Shown piece after piece: positions 1 to 6,061 of a DNA stretch of 9,042 bases. The stretch is taken from positions 1 to 9,042 of the forward strand of contig WJJK01000060.1 in the NCBI GenBank assembly GCA_014729705.1. The letters run 5' to 3'. Within the stretch, counting starts at the first letter, position 1; every line of letters starts with the position of its first letter. This DNA is from Candidatus Altarchaeales archaeon. GTDB lineage: Archaea > Altiarchaeota > Altiarchaeia > IMC4 > SCGC-AAA252-I15. The translations under genes were made by a program, and so were the position numbers. Below the pieces are notes generated by a model. That model was not told the origin of the DNA, made no database searches, and saw nothing but the letters and a program-made list of their open reading frames with translations.

Positions 1-2
1 GC

Positions 3-566
3 ACCTCCTATGCGAACACGGTGGTGGAAAAATATTTCTTGGTTAACACCACCCAGAACCTGCTATTAACCGCCTCCGACGCACCCCTATTAACCGTGAG
101 GCCCCTTGGATTGGGTTATACGGTGTTTATGGGGTTAAACCCCGACCCCGCGTACAGCAACTTCCACCTAAGCTCCTCCTACCCCATCTTAGTCAGTCAA
201 TTGATGAGCTTCCTCTCAACCGGGGGCGTGAAAGCCCAAAACAACCTGCAAACCGGCCAGACCCTCCTGTTTGAAAAGCAGCGTCAAATACTGACTCCCA
301 GCGAAAACAAACTAAACACCTCCTACATAGTTTTGGATGAGGTTGGGTTCTATGAAACACCCCGGATATACTCTGCGTCACTCATCGACCCAGGTGAATC
401 GGATTTAAACCCCAAAAACCTCTCAGGGGTTGAGGATGAATCCCGCTTTGACGCCTCCCTTGAGCAGGTTGAAGTGGAACGGGACCTCAGGCTTCCCGCA
501 ATAATATTGGTGCTCATAATAATCCTGGTTGAAGCGGCGGCATACAAAATGAGGGGGGTGATTTAA
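3..566 (+). CDS. BatA-like membrane protein, C-terminal part (5' end outside window)
   Basis: The frame is open to the left edge, so this is the C-terminal ~187 residues of a longer protein; the GTG codons at 21-26 are probably internal. I see a beta-rich stretch with a 'GLGYTVFMGLNPDPAYSNF' segment, like the 'GxGRVLFLGxDP.WSDFP' region of bacterial BatA/VWA membrane proteins. Then comes 'IYSASLIDPGESDLNP', matching their 'Y.VNLLDP.ESD..P' segment. It ends with one hydrophobic helix ('PAIILVLIIILVEAAAY') and a short tail. In that family the missing N-terminus carries two membrane helices and often a VWA domain, with the bulk outside the cell. The stop overlaps the next ATG by one base (TAATG), so the two are translationally coupled. 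The family call rests on remembered motif similarity. Confidence 0.7.
   Translation, partial: TSYANTVVEKYFLVNTTQNLLLTASDAPLLTVRPLGLGYTVFMGLNPDPAYSNFHLSSSYPILVSQLMSFLSTGGVKAQNNLQTGQTLLFEKQRQILTPSENKLNTSYIVLDEVGFYETPRIYSASLIDPGESDLNPKNLSGVEDESRFDASLEQVEVERDLRLPAIILVLIIILVEAAAYKMRGVI
557..562 (+). promoter_or_regulatory. Shine-Dalgarno site of the VWA gene
   Basis: GGTGAT lies 3 bases before the ATG at 566 inside a G-run and matches the archaeal consensus GGAGGTGAT. It sits within the last codons of the upstream gene, supporting coupled translation. Confidence 0.6.
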
Positions 567-3079
567 TGGCTTTAGACTATCTGCCCCTCATCCACGGCTT
601 CGCACTCAACAAACCAGAATATATGCTTGTTTTTTTCCCCGCAGTATTGGTGCTCTATAAAACCACCTTCTCTGGGGGGAAATCCAGGTCACGCGCACTT
701 TTTTTCCTACAACGCGTTTTATTGGTTTTTCTTTTGGCTTTTGCTGCGGCAGACCCCATTGAGGTGGAATCCACAACCCAGGTCGAGGATTTAGGGCAGA
801 TCAGGGTTTTAGTGGACGGCTCCCCCAGCATGGATTTGTTTCAGCACTCCAAAAGCTTAGGGGAGAGTGTAACGGCGGCCCTTAAAGCCCGCATCGAAAA
901 CCGAAGCCTTTCAGGGCAAGTCAATCAACAGGTGTTCTCCCAATCCAATTCAACGAGGCTGGGGGATGCGTTGTTCGACGTCGCACTCGATTTTGAGGGA
1001 AACCCAGGCTCAATCATCGTGGTTTCAGACGGCCAGAATACGCGGGGCAGAAACCCTGTTGACGTAGCCCAAATGCTTGGCAGGGTGAACATCAGCGTAT
1101 ACGTTTTAACGCCTCAAAAAGCCGAGTCAGACGTATACATAGAGTCCGTGGATTTCGAGAGGCAAATCGTGTCGGGGGCGGAAACCGAGTTAACAGTCAA
1201 ATCCTCTAAACTAGGTCGGGGTGTGGCGGAATACGACCTGCTGGTGTACGTGGACGGGGTTAGACGTCACAGCCAGGTGGTAAGACACCTAAACACCTCC
1301 GAAATCACGCGCTTATCACTTGCCCTTGAGGATCCGGGGTTGCACAGCTTCAAGGTAGAGGTTAAACCCAAATCATTTGACGCCATAAACCACAACAACG
1401 TCTACTGGAATATGATTGAGGTGGTCGACAAACCCAAAATACTTTTCATATCCCAACACCGAAACCCGCTTCAAAGGCTTTATGAAAAACTCTATGAAGT
1501 TGAGGTTAGAGGAAACCTCCCCTCCGACTTAGGGGGCTTTGAAGCCGTGGTATTAGATAACCAACCCCACCATAAAATGCAGTCAATCAAATCGGTTTTA
1601 AGCGAGCACGTGCTTGAAGGCGGGGGTCTCTTGGTTGTGGGAGGCGATAAAGCCTTCGACCGGGGTAACTACTCCAACACGCTGTTTGAAACCCTTCTGC
1701 CTGTGACATCAAGCCCTCAACCCAAAAAGGACCGGAAGAAACTGGCGGTTTGTTTTTTGGTGGACATATCAGAGAGCACGGAATACGGTTCAGGATACAC
1801 CCCTAAAATAGATCTTGAGAAGGCTTTGGTTATGCGTATCCTCCGGGATCTGGATAAAAACGACAGCGTCTGCGTGGTGGCATTCAACTATAAACCCTAT
1901 GAAGTCTCGCCCCTGGTTCCGCTTGGCCCCAACCGGGATCAGCTTATGCAGTCGGTGTCTCGGCTTAAATTCGGGGGTGGAACAGACATATCCCAGGCCC
2001 TCTCCCTTGGCTCAGCAATAGTTGGGCGCGCCGCAGACAACCAGAAACTATTGATTCTGGTTTCAGACGGCGTAACCGATTCAGGGGACATGAAAAAAGC
2101 GTTGAACATAGGATCCGCCCTCAAACGGGAGGGCATAGTAGTCCACACCGTGGGGGTGGGCTTTGACACCTACACTCCTTTTATGGGGGAGCTTGCGCAG
2201 AGGTCAGGCGGCTTGTTTTACTTCCCGGATGAGACCCAGAGACTTAAACTGGAGTTTAAACAGGATTACTCCGAGGAGGCTGGAAGCCAGTTAATGATTA
2301 GGGACAAGAACCACTACATAACCTCGGTTTTAAGGATAAGTGATACCGAGGTTTCAGACTCCAACCTAGTTTACGCTAAACCCGCCTCCCAGACTCTGGT
2401 AACCACTGTAGGCGGCCGCCCCATCATAGCTGTATGGCGGTTTGGTTTAGGCCGGGTCGCAGCATATACCTCAGACAACGGATTGAATTGGGCCTCCGAA
2501 GTCTATGAAGAAAGCCCCCGCATACTATCTAGAACCACTAATTGGGTTGTGGGGGGCCTTGAATCCTCCAAGGAGCTGACGGTAAATGTGAGAGACGAAT
2601 CCTATTTGAACGGGGACGTTGAATTGGATGTTAAATCCCCCTGCCTGCCTGAAGTCCAAGCGCTCTACGTTGAAGACGACTTCACACCCCAACCCCGCAT
2701 AACCCAAAACGCGGCCGACAGATATAAGGCGGTGTTTTCCGCGGAAAAACTGGGGTTCCTCCAGGTTAAAGCCTCCTGCGACGGCCTCACAGACCAAGCA
2801 GGACTTGCCACCAATTATCCGGTGGAATACCGGCGCCTGGGTTTGAATGAGCCTCTCTTAAGCGTGCTTGCCGCTGAAACCCACGGCTCAATGTATCCTC
2901 AGACGCAGTTAAACGATTTGGTTGAAGAAGTCATTGAACGCGCAAAGACTATTGCATTAACCCAGAAAACCGAGAAGAAACACCTATGGCATTATTTTGT
3001 AGCGTTCACCCTGGTTTTTTATTTCCTGGACGTGTGCGTGAGAAGAATCCAATTGATACTGCGGCTTAGGAGAAGTTAA
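566..3079 (+). CDS. Membrane protein with two VWA domains and a GATase-like domain
   Basis: 837 residues. Two N-terminal membrane helices (about 19-31 and 45-61) are followed by VWA domain 1 (about 79-185; MIDAS D84-x-S86-x-S88 and 'VVSDG' 152-156). A beta-rich spacer (about 190-285) leads to a class I glutamine-amidotransferase-like fold (about 290-380; 'EGGGLLVVGGDKAF'), which lacks an obvious nucleophilic Cys. VWA domain 2 spans about 393-560 (D400-x-S402-x-S404, T473 in 'GGGTDIS', D501 in 'VSDG'). A beta region with 'GLGRVAAYTSD' (627-637) and a C-terminal helix (about 807-825) with a basic end complete it. Both VWA domains keep metal-site residues, so they should bind ligands or partners with Mg2+. 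The order helices-VWA-GATase-VWA matches large envelope proteins found near MoxR/BatA genes in bacteria. ATG at 566 follows GGTGAT (557-562). The cellular role is unknown; the topology is inferred. Confidence 0.85.
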   Translation: MALDYLPLIHGFALNKPEYMLVFFPAVLVLYKTTFSGGKSRSRALFFLQRVLLVFLLAFAAADPIEVESTTQVEDLGQIRVLVDGSPSMDLFQHSKSLGESVTAALKARIENRSLSGQVNQQVFSQSNSTRLGDALFDVALDFEGNPGSIIVVSDGQNTRGRNPVDVAQMLGRVNISVYVLTPQKAESDVYIESVDFERQIVSGAETELTVKSSKLGRGVAEYDLLVYVDGVRRHSQVVRHLNTSEITRLSLALEDPGLHSFKVEVKPKSFDAINHNNVYWNMIEVVDKPKILFISQHRNPLQRLYEKLYEVEVRGNLPSDLGGFEAVVLDNQPHHKMQSIKSVLSEHVLEGGGLLVVGGDKAFDRGNYSNTLFETLLPVTSSPQPKKDRKKLAVCFLVDISESTEYGSGYTPKIDLEKALVMRILRDLDKNDSVCVVAFNYKPYEVSPLVPLGPNRDQLMQSVSRLKFGGGTDISQALSLGSAIVGRAADNQKLLILVSDGVTDSGDMKKALNIGSALKREGIVVHTVGVGFDTYTPFMGELAQRSGGLFYFPDETQRLKLEFKQDYSEEAGSQLMIRDKNHYITSVLRISDTEVSDSNLVYAKPASQTLVTTVGGRPIIAVWRFGLGRVAAYTSDNGLNWASEVYEESPRILSRTTNWVVGGLESSKELTVNVRDESYLNGDVELDVKSPCLPEVQALYVEDDFTPQPRITQNAADRYKAVFSAEKLGFLQVKASCDGLTDQAGLATNYPVEYRRLGLNEPLLSVLAAETHGSMYPQTQLNDLVEEVIERAKTIALTQKTEKKHLWHYFVAFTLVFYFLDVCVRRIQLILRLRRS

Positions 3080-3492
3080 TCGTCAACGCAACCGATGTAT
3101 CCGGGTTTAGGGGAGTAGACCAAGCCCTTGCTTTGAAGCTCATCAAGTATCTGGGTCAACTCCTTCTGACCTATTTCTTCTTTTTGAGCTTCAACAAAAA
3201 GTTTTTTAAGGTTAAGCTGGTGGAGTTGATGTATTATGTTGTATATCTGCTGTCTCTTACCCGCCCTCTCCAGACGGGTCTTCTGTTTCCAGGATCTTTG
3301 AGGCTGCTTGTTGGGGTTTTCAACAAAACATTCATGGGTTTTATTGTCAAACCAAAGGCATCTTGAGCCTATGCATGCTTCCTGAGTCGAATAAAATTTG
3401 CAGGTTCTTTTTTTCCAGTTACTTTCCAAACCAACCACCCTGTTTGGGAACAACCTATTAGTTGTTTGGGGTATAAATATTTCACGCCCCAA
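3076..3492 (-). CDS. Small Cys-rich protein with MCM-C-like winged-helix end
   Basis: 138 residues from a TTG at 3492. The N-terminal part has a Cys cluster (C31, C40, C45, C55) with the spacing C-x8-C-x4-C-x9-C and 'CLWF', recalling small disulfide or metal-knuckle domains such as PSI. A basic linker follows, then about residues 83-134. There, 'ELTQILDELQSKGLVYSPKPGYIG' resembles the winged helix that ends archaeal MCM helicases ('ILE.L..EG.IYEP.PGY'). No ATPase domain is present. The start is doubtful: a TATA-like ATATTTATAC (3471-3480) lies inside the long ORF, and GGGTGG (3435-3440) stands 5 bases before an in-frame TTG at 3429, giving a 117-residue protein beginning ESNWKKRTCK. There is no other Met. 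It converges on the VWA gene with a 4-base overlap. DNA binding is inferred only from the wing-like end. Confidence 0.65.
   Translation of the reverse strand: MGREIFIPQTTNRLFPNRVVGLESNWKKRTCKFYSTQEACIGSRCLWFDNKTHECFVENPNKQPQRSWKQKTRLERAGKRQQIYNIIHQLHQLNLKKLFVEAQKEEIGQKELTQILDELQSKGLVYSPKPGYIGCVDD
3471..3480 (-). promoter_or_regulatory. Possible TATA box of the winged-helix gene
   Basis: The minus strand reads ATATTTATAC. Its centre is about 47 bases before the in-frame TTG at 3429. This would place transcription start near 3450, leaving a short leader that includes GGGTGG at 3435-3440. If real, the first ~20 residues of the longest reading frame are not translated. Confidence 0.35.
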
Positions 3493-3507
3493 ATAAAGGT
3501 TTTTTCT

Positions 3508-3663
3508 TCACCTGATCCTGCGAATCCAATTCAGGTGTTCATCGATGCTGTGCAGGTGAAAAATGATTAGGATCAGCAAAACTATTACCACGCTGTTGGA
3601 TATGACCTCGATTAACCCCGCATTCTCCTTCATGCCCAGCAAAATACCCGTTAACCCCGGCAC
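3508..3663 (-). CDS. Small single-span membrane protein (51 aa)
   Basis: A GTG-started frame of 51 codons ending in TGA. The product begins MPGLTGILLGMKEN, has one clear membrane helix at about residues 18-38 ('SNSVVIVLLILIIFHL'), and ends in an amphipathic, basic segment (SIDEHLNWIRRIR). The start is supported by AGAGGGA (3671-3677), 7 bases upstream, and a TATA box at 3701-3710. An internal ATG at 3633 would give 41 residues and keep the helix. It lies 54 bases after the FG-GAP gene and 15 bases before the longest form of the winged-helix gene, in the same frame as the latter. I do not recognise a family. A membrane adaptor or subunit of the FG-GAP protein is possible but is inference. Confidence 0.6.
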   Translation of the reverse strand: MPGLTGILLGMKENAGLIEVISNSVVIVLLILIIFHLHSIDEHLNWIRRIR

Positions 3664-3700
3664 AATTAATCCCTCTCATCTAGGTATTGGTGATTTAAGG

Positions 3701-3710
3701 CTTATATATC
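3701..3710 (-). promoter_or_regulatory. TATA box before the 51-aa membrane protein gene
   Basis: GATATATAAG on the minus strand is centred about 43 bases before the GTG at 3663. A start of transcription near 3680 would leave a ~17-base leader carrying the AGAGGGA ribosome site. It lies just past the stop of the FG-GAP gene, so the two downstream genes may be expressed separately from it. Confidence 0.5.
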
Positions 3711-3717
3711 TCCCCCC

Positions 3718-5352
3718 TCACCTTCTTTTTATTGCGTAACCCACTCCCCTTCTTTTTATCTTAGACACCGCTTTCCGGGGCTTGGCGGGTGCCTTGATTT
3801 TCTTGGGAACCAGTTTCGGGGTTTTTGTTTTCAAGACGTTTCTGGAGAGAAACAAATAAATCAACACCCCCACTAAACCTATTAAGGCAACCCCTATCAA
3901 GCCTACGGCGAGGATGGGGGTTAAAACTTTTTTGTCAAGGTCAGGCGTTAAGGTTGTTTTATTTGTTTTGGTGGACTGGTTATCCTCAATCCGTTCCCTG
4001 GTTTGTATTTCCTCCCTTATCCGGTCATGAAGGTTAAGCGCTTCAAGGGCTTTTTGGCTGAAGCCTATCTCGCTGTACATGTTGACTGCCTGCTCGGCGT
4101 AGTCTCTTGCCCGGTTAAGCTGGCCGACTTCATAAAGTTGTCTTGCGCCTTCAAGCTTCTGCTCAGCCTTCACCCGTTCTCCAACGATCTGGCATTTGTA
4201 GGCGTAGATTGTTTTACCCGCCCCCGCCAACACCTCCTTGTTTCCGTCGCCTGTTAAATCCCCTGCTGAGAGAAAACCCACAGACAATAGAGATTCGCTT
4301 TGGTGCAGTTGCTCGCCCCATAGGCTGAACACGTGTAATCTGTTTGAGCCTGCGATTAGTTCTTCGACTCCGTCTCCGTCTAAATCACTGGATTCGATGC
4401 TGTAGACCCGGGTCTGGGTGTCTCCCGTGAAATTAAGCCTGCATGCTCCGTCTAAGACGTAGACTTCGTCTGATGCGAAGGCAACGAGGACCTGCTCACC
4501 CCTTCTTGCGTGGGTTAATCCCTCCACCCTTGAGACCCCTGGGTGGGAGCAACGCAGCCTCCCATCTGATTCAAGTATCAGGAAATCCGGGGCGCTTCCC
4601 ACCAGCACCTCGGGTTTGCCGTCTGACTCAAGGTCTGCGGCTTCAAGGCTTAAAACCCCGCCCGGCGTCTCATAACTCCATATCACGTCCCCTGACTGGT
4701 TTAAAGCCAGGACCCTTGAGGGTTGATCGTATACTGGGTTGCATGTGCCCTGGTTTTTAGTTTTAAAGACTAAGCCGACGATAACCTCGTTTAACCCGTC
4801 TTTATCCAGGTCCGCTATCTCGATTTTGAAGGGTATCTCGGTTGACTTGGTTCGGTATTCGAAGAGCCTGCTTCGATCCGCCTCTAATGCGATGACCTTG
4901 TTCTTAGAGCCGCAGTCAAGGGCGTCGTAGACCCCCAAGACGATGTCTTCCACGCCGTCGCCTGAAACATCCCCCGTCTCTATGACGTAGGGCGGATCCC
5001 CCGTCATGTAGCTTCCAGTGCGGGTGCCGTTGTCGTCTATCAAGTATAGGTGTTTGGGGTAAGCCGATAATACAATGGAGTCAAGAGAAGATACTTCGTT
5101 GACGTATCCGCCGCCGTTGTATATCCATCTGAGGCTGCCGTCTCCATTTAACCTGTAGGTTGAACCATCCGATGACCCGGTTAAAAGAACCTCTGAAACC
5201 CCGTCTCCCGTGACGTCTGAGACCCTTAATCCTGATATGAATTCCTTGGCCGAGTAATTCCAAAACTCGGCGAGGTAGGGCTTATCCTGGGCTTGCGTAT
5301 CTTGCGTATTCAACAATAAAACCAGTAAAAAGATTAAAACCTCGTTTCTCAT
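3718..5352 (-). CDS. Secreted, membrane-anchored FG-GAP/VCBS beta-propeller protein
   Basis: 544 residues. A signal peptide (1-22, 'LIFLLVLLL' core) precedes a repeat region (about 25-387). It has six calcium-type loops of the DxxxDG form: DVTGDG 46, DVSGDG 128, DLDKDG 181, DLESDG 240, DLDGDG 323 and DLTGDG 365. Each is followed by 'xEVLxG' as in FG-GAP/integrin-alpha blades. Less regular strands between them may complete a seven-blade propeller. A helical segment follows (about 390-456, TPR-like 'ARQLYEVGQLNRARDYAEQAV'), then a polar linker, a membrane helix (about 476-502) and a ~42-residue tail very rich in Lys/Arg. The predicted topology is propeller outside, basic tail inside. Such propellers bind ligands or other surface proteins; the ligand here is unknown. 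The start is the first ATG, with a TATA-like box at 5382-5391. Confidence 0.85.
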   Translation of the reverse strand: MRNEVLIFLLVLLLNTQDTQAQDKPYLAEFWNYSAKEFISGLRVSDVTGDGVSEVLLTGSSDGSTYRLNGDGSLRWIYNGGGYVNEVSSLDSIVLSAYPKHLYLIDDNGTRTGSYMTGDPPYVIETGDVSGDGVEDIVLGVYDALDCGSKNKVIALEADRSRLFEYRTKSTEIPFKIEIADLDKDGLNEVIVGLVFKTKNQGTCNPVYDQPSRVLALNQSGDVIWSYETPGGVLSLEAADLESDGKPEVLVGSAPDFLILESDGRLRCSHPGVSRVEGLTHARRGEQVLVAFASDEVYVLDGACRLNFTGDTQTRVYSIESSDLDGDGVEELIAGSNRLHVFSLWGEQLHQSESLLSVGFLSAGDLTGDGNKEVLAGAGKTIYAYKCQIVGERVKAEQKLEGARQLYEVGQLNRARDYAEQAVNMYSEIGFSQKALEALNLHDRIREEIQTRERIEDNQSTKTNKTTLTPDLDKKVLTPILAVGLIGVALIGLVGVLIYLFLSRNVLKTKTPKLVPKKIKAPAKPRKAVSKIKRRGVGYAIKRR

Positions 5353-5361
5353 CCTAGATGG

Positions 5362-5371
5362 CCTATATATT
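5362..5371 (+). promoter_or_regulatory. TATA box of the Dut-family gene (leaderless)
   Basis: CCTATATATT is centred about 27 bases before the ATG at 5394, the distance at which archaeal transcription begins at or next to the start codon. No Shine-Dalgarno site is present, so the transcript is probably leaderless. Confidence 0.6.
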
Positions 5372-5381
5372 GTCTTAAATC

Positions 5382-5391
5382 ATATTATATG
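5382..5391 (-). promoter_or_regulatory. TATA-like box of the FG-GAP gene
   Basis: The minus strand reads CATATAATAT, centred about 34 bases before the ATG at 5352, allowing a leader of roughly 9 bases. It lies nearer the divergent Dut gene than that gene's own TATA box does, so the two promoters cross. Confidence 0.45.
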
Positions 5392-5393
5392 CT

Positions 5394-5879
5394 ATGCTTT
5401 TAGGCTCCATTGAATTAAGCAAGCTTGTTTCCGAGAAAAACCTCATCGAGGATTTCAACCCCGATTGCCTTGAGTCAGCAGGCTACGACCTGAGGGCGGG
5501 GAGGTTCTATAGACTAAATTCCCGTGCTAAGATGGCTGATGAGCGGGTGATGCCTGAGGCGGGGGAGTTGTTGGACGATGAGTTAAAGCTGTCGCCGGGT
5601 GACTACGTGTTGGTGGAGTCCCTTGAGAAAGTGAACATACCGGTTGATCTTTGCGCAAGAATACTTCCTAAAAGCAGTTTATTCCGCTGTGGCGGGAGCC
5701 TTGAAACAGCGTTAGTTGATCCCGGGTTTTCAGGTACACTAACTATGGGTTTATCCTATAACGCAGGTTACAGCTTAACTGTCTTGAGGAATGCAAAAAT
5801 AGCTCAAATAGTGTTTGAAAAAGTGGAAGGCCAGGCCAAAGCCTATGATGGTAGGTTCCAGGGGGGTAGGGTGGTTTAG
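5394..5879 (+). CDS. dut: Archaeal dUTPase / dCTP-deaminase family protein, probably dUTP diphosphatase
   Basis: 161 residues, the usual length of the archaeal trimeric Dut family, which hydrolyses dUTP to dUMP and diphosphate to keep uracil out of DNA. Visible motifs: 'ESAGYDLRAG' (27-36), 'PKSSLFR' (92-98, the phosphate-binding 'RSSL.R' motif with Lys for the first Arg), 'ALVDPGFSG' (106-114, with Asp109 at the motif-3 position), 'IAQIVF' (136-141) and the glycine-rich end 'YDGRFQGG' (151-158) that closes over the nucleotide. In dCTP deaminases a catalytic Glu follows DPG-[FW]-x-G ('xLEF.N'). Here that position is Gly119 ('LTMGLSYN'), so deamination is unlikely and dUTPase activity more likely. 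The ATG is placed by the TATA box 27 bases upstream. It is directly followed by a small GTG-started gene. Confidence 0.8.
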   Translation: MLLGSIELSKLVSEKNLIEDFNPDCLESAGYDLRAGRFYRLNSRAKMADERVMPEAGELLDDELKLSPGDYVLVESLEKVNIPVDLCARILPKSSLFRCGGSLETALVDPGFSGTLTMGLSYNAGYSLTVLRNAKIAQIVFEKVEGQAKAYDGRFQGGRVV

Positions 5880-6053
5880 GTGGCTGAGAAAAAGATTGAA
5901 AACAAAAAGCCTGAACCCAATTCTCCTGAAGCGTACCTCGCAGACCAAATACGCTTTGGCAGGGAGAAAGAGAATCTAGCAGGCCAAAAAGACTCAGACC
6001 AACAAATCCTTGGGGAATTCAAGAAAACCCCACTAAAAAAAATCAAAAAATAA
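5880..6053 (+). CDS. Small charged hypothetical protein (57 aa) coupled to the Dut gene
   Basis: A GTG immediately after the TAG stop of the Dut gene opens 57 codons ending in TAA. GGGTGG (5869-5874) lies 5 bases before the GTG, a good ribosome site. The product is highly charged and probably disordered at both ends: MAEKKIENKKPEPNSPEAY at the start and a run of lysines at the end (KKTPLKKIKK). A possible short helix lies at about residues 16-35 (PEAYLADQIRFGREKEN). It has no membrane helix and no cysteine. I do not recognise a family. Position and spacing say it is co-transcribed and probably translationally coupled with Dut. Being short and lysine-rich, it could be a nucleic-acid or protein-binding accessory factor, but nothing proves that. 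Confidence 0.55.
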   Translation: MAEKKIENKKPEPNSPEAYLADQIRFGREKENLAGQKDSDQQILGEFKKTPLKKIKK

Positions 6054-6061
6054 GGGGTTTT
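6024..6061. terminator. Hairpin between convergent genes, likely bidirectional terminator
   Basis: AAAACCCC (6024-6031) and GGGGTTTT (6054-6061) form a perfect 8-bp inverted repeat around a 22-base A-rich loop. On the plus strand it ends in TTTT. On the minus strand the loop reads as two T-runs (TTTTTT and TTTTTTTT), the kind of signal at which archaeal RNA polymerase stops. It lies between the ends of the 57-aa gene and the Thr-rich protein gene, and its left arm is within the former's coding region. Confidence 0.55.

Noticed and set aside
3133..3366. Plus-strand frame giving a hydrophobic 77-aa product
   Set aside because: It is the reverse of the winged-helix gene. Its hydrophobicity comes from the complement of Lys/Glu/Gln codons. 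No TATA box or ribosome site fits it.
3508..3510. In-frame TGA as a selenocysteine or recoded codon
   Set aside because: No long gene in the window contains an internal TGA and the FG-GAP gene ends in TGA. I found no SECIS-like structure by eye. Two separate starts explain it better.
3509..3575. Inverted repeats CACCTGA/TCAGGTG and CTGATCC/GGATCAG
   Set aside because: Both are 7-bp matches inside the coding end of the 51-aa gene, with long loops and no T-run on its strand. They may be chance.
4443..4760. A 105-codon open frame on the plus strand, with several shorter ones nearby (3825-4930)
   Set aside because: They lie opposite the FG-GAP gene, whose repeats and signal peptide are clear. 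Their products are Arg/Pro-rich with no motif, as expected for antisense frames in a gene rich in GAC/GGN codons.
5877..5879. Dut stop TAG in phase with the 57-aa gene, suggesting pyrrolysine read-through
   Set aside because: At least three other genes here (RNase, Thr-rich protein, synthetase) end in TAG, so TAG is an ordinary stop. The small gene also has its own ribosome site.
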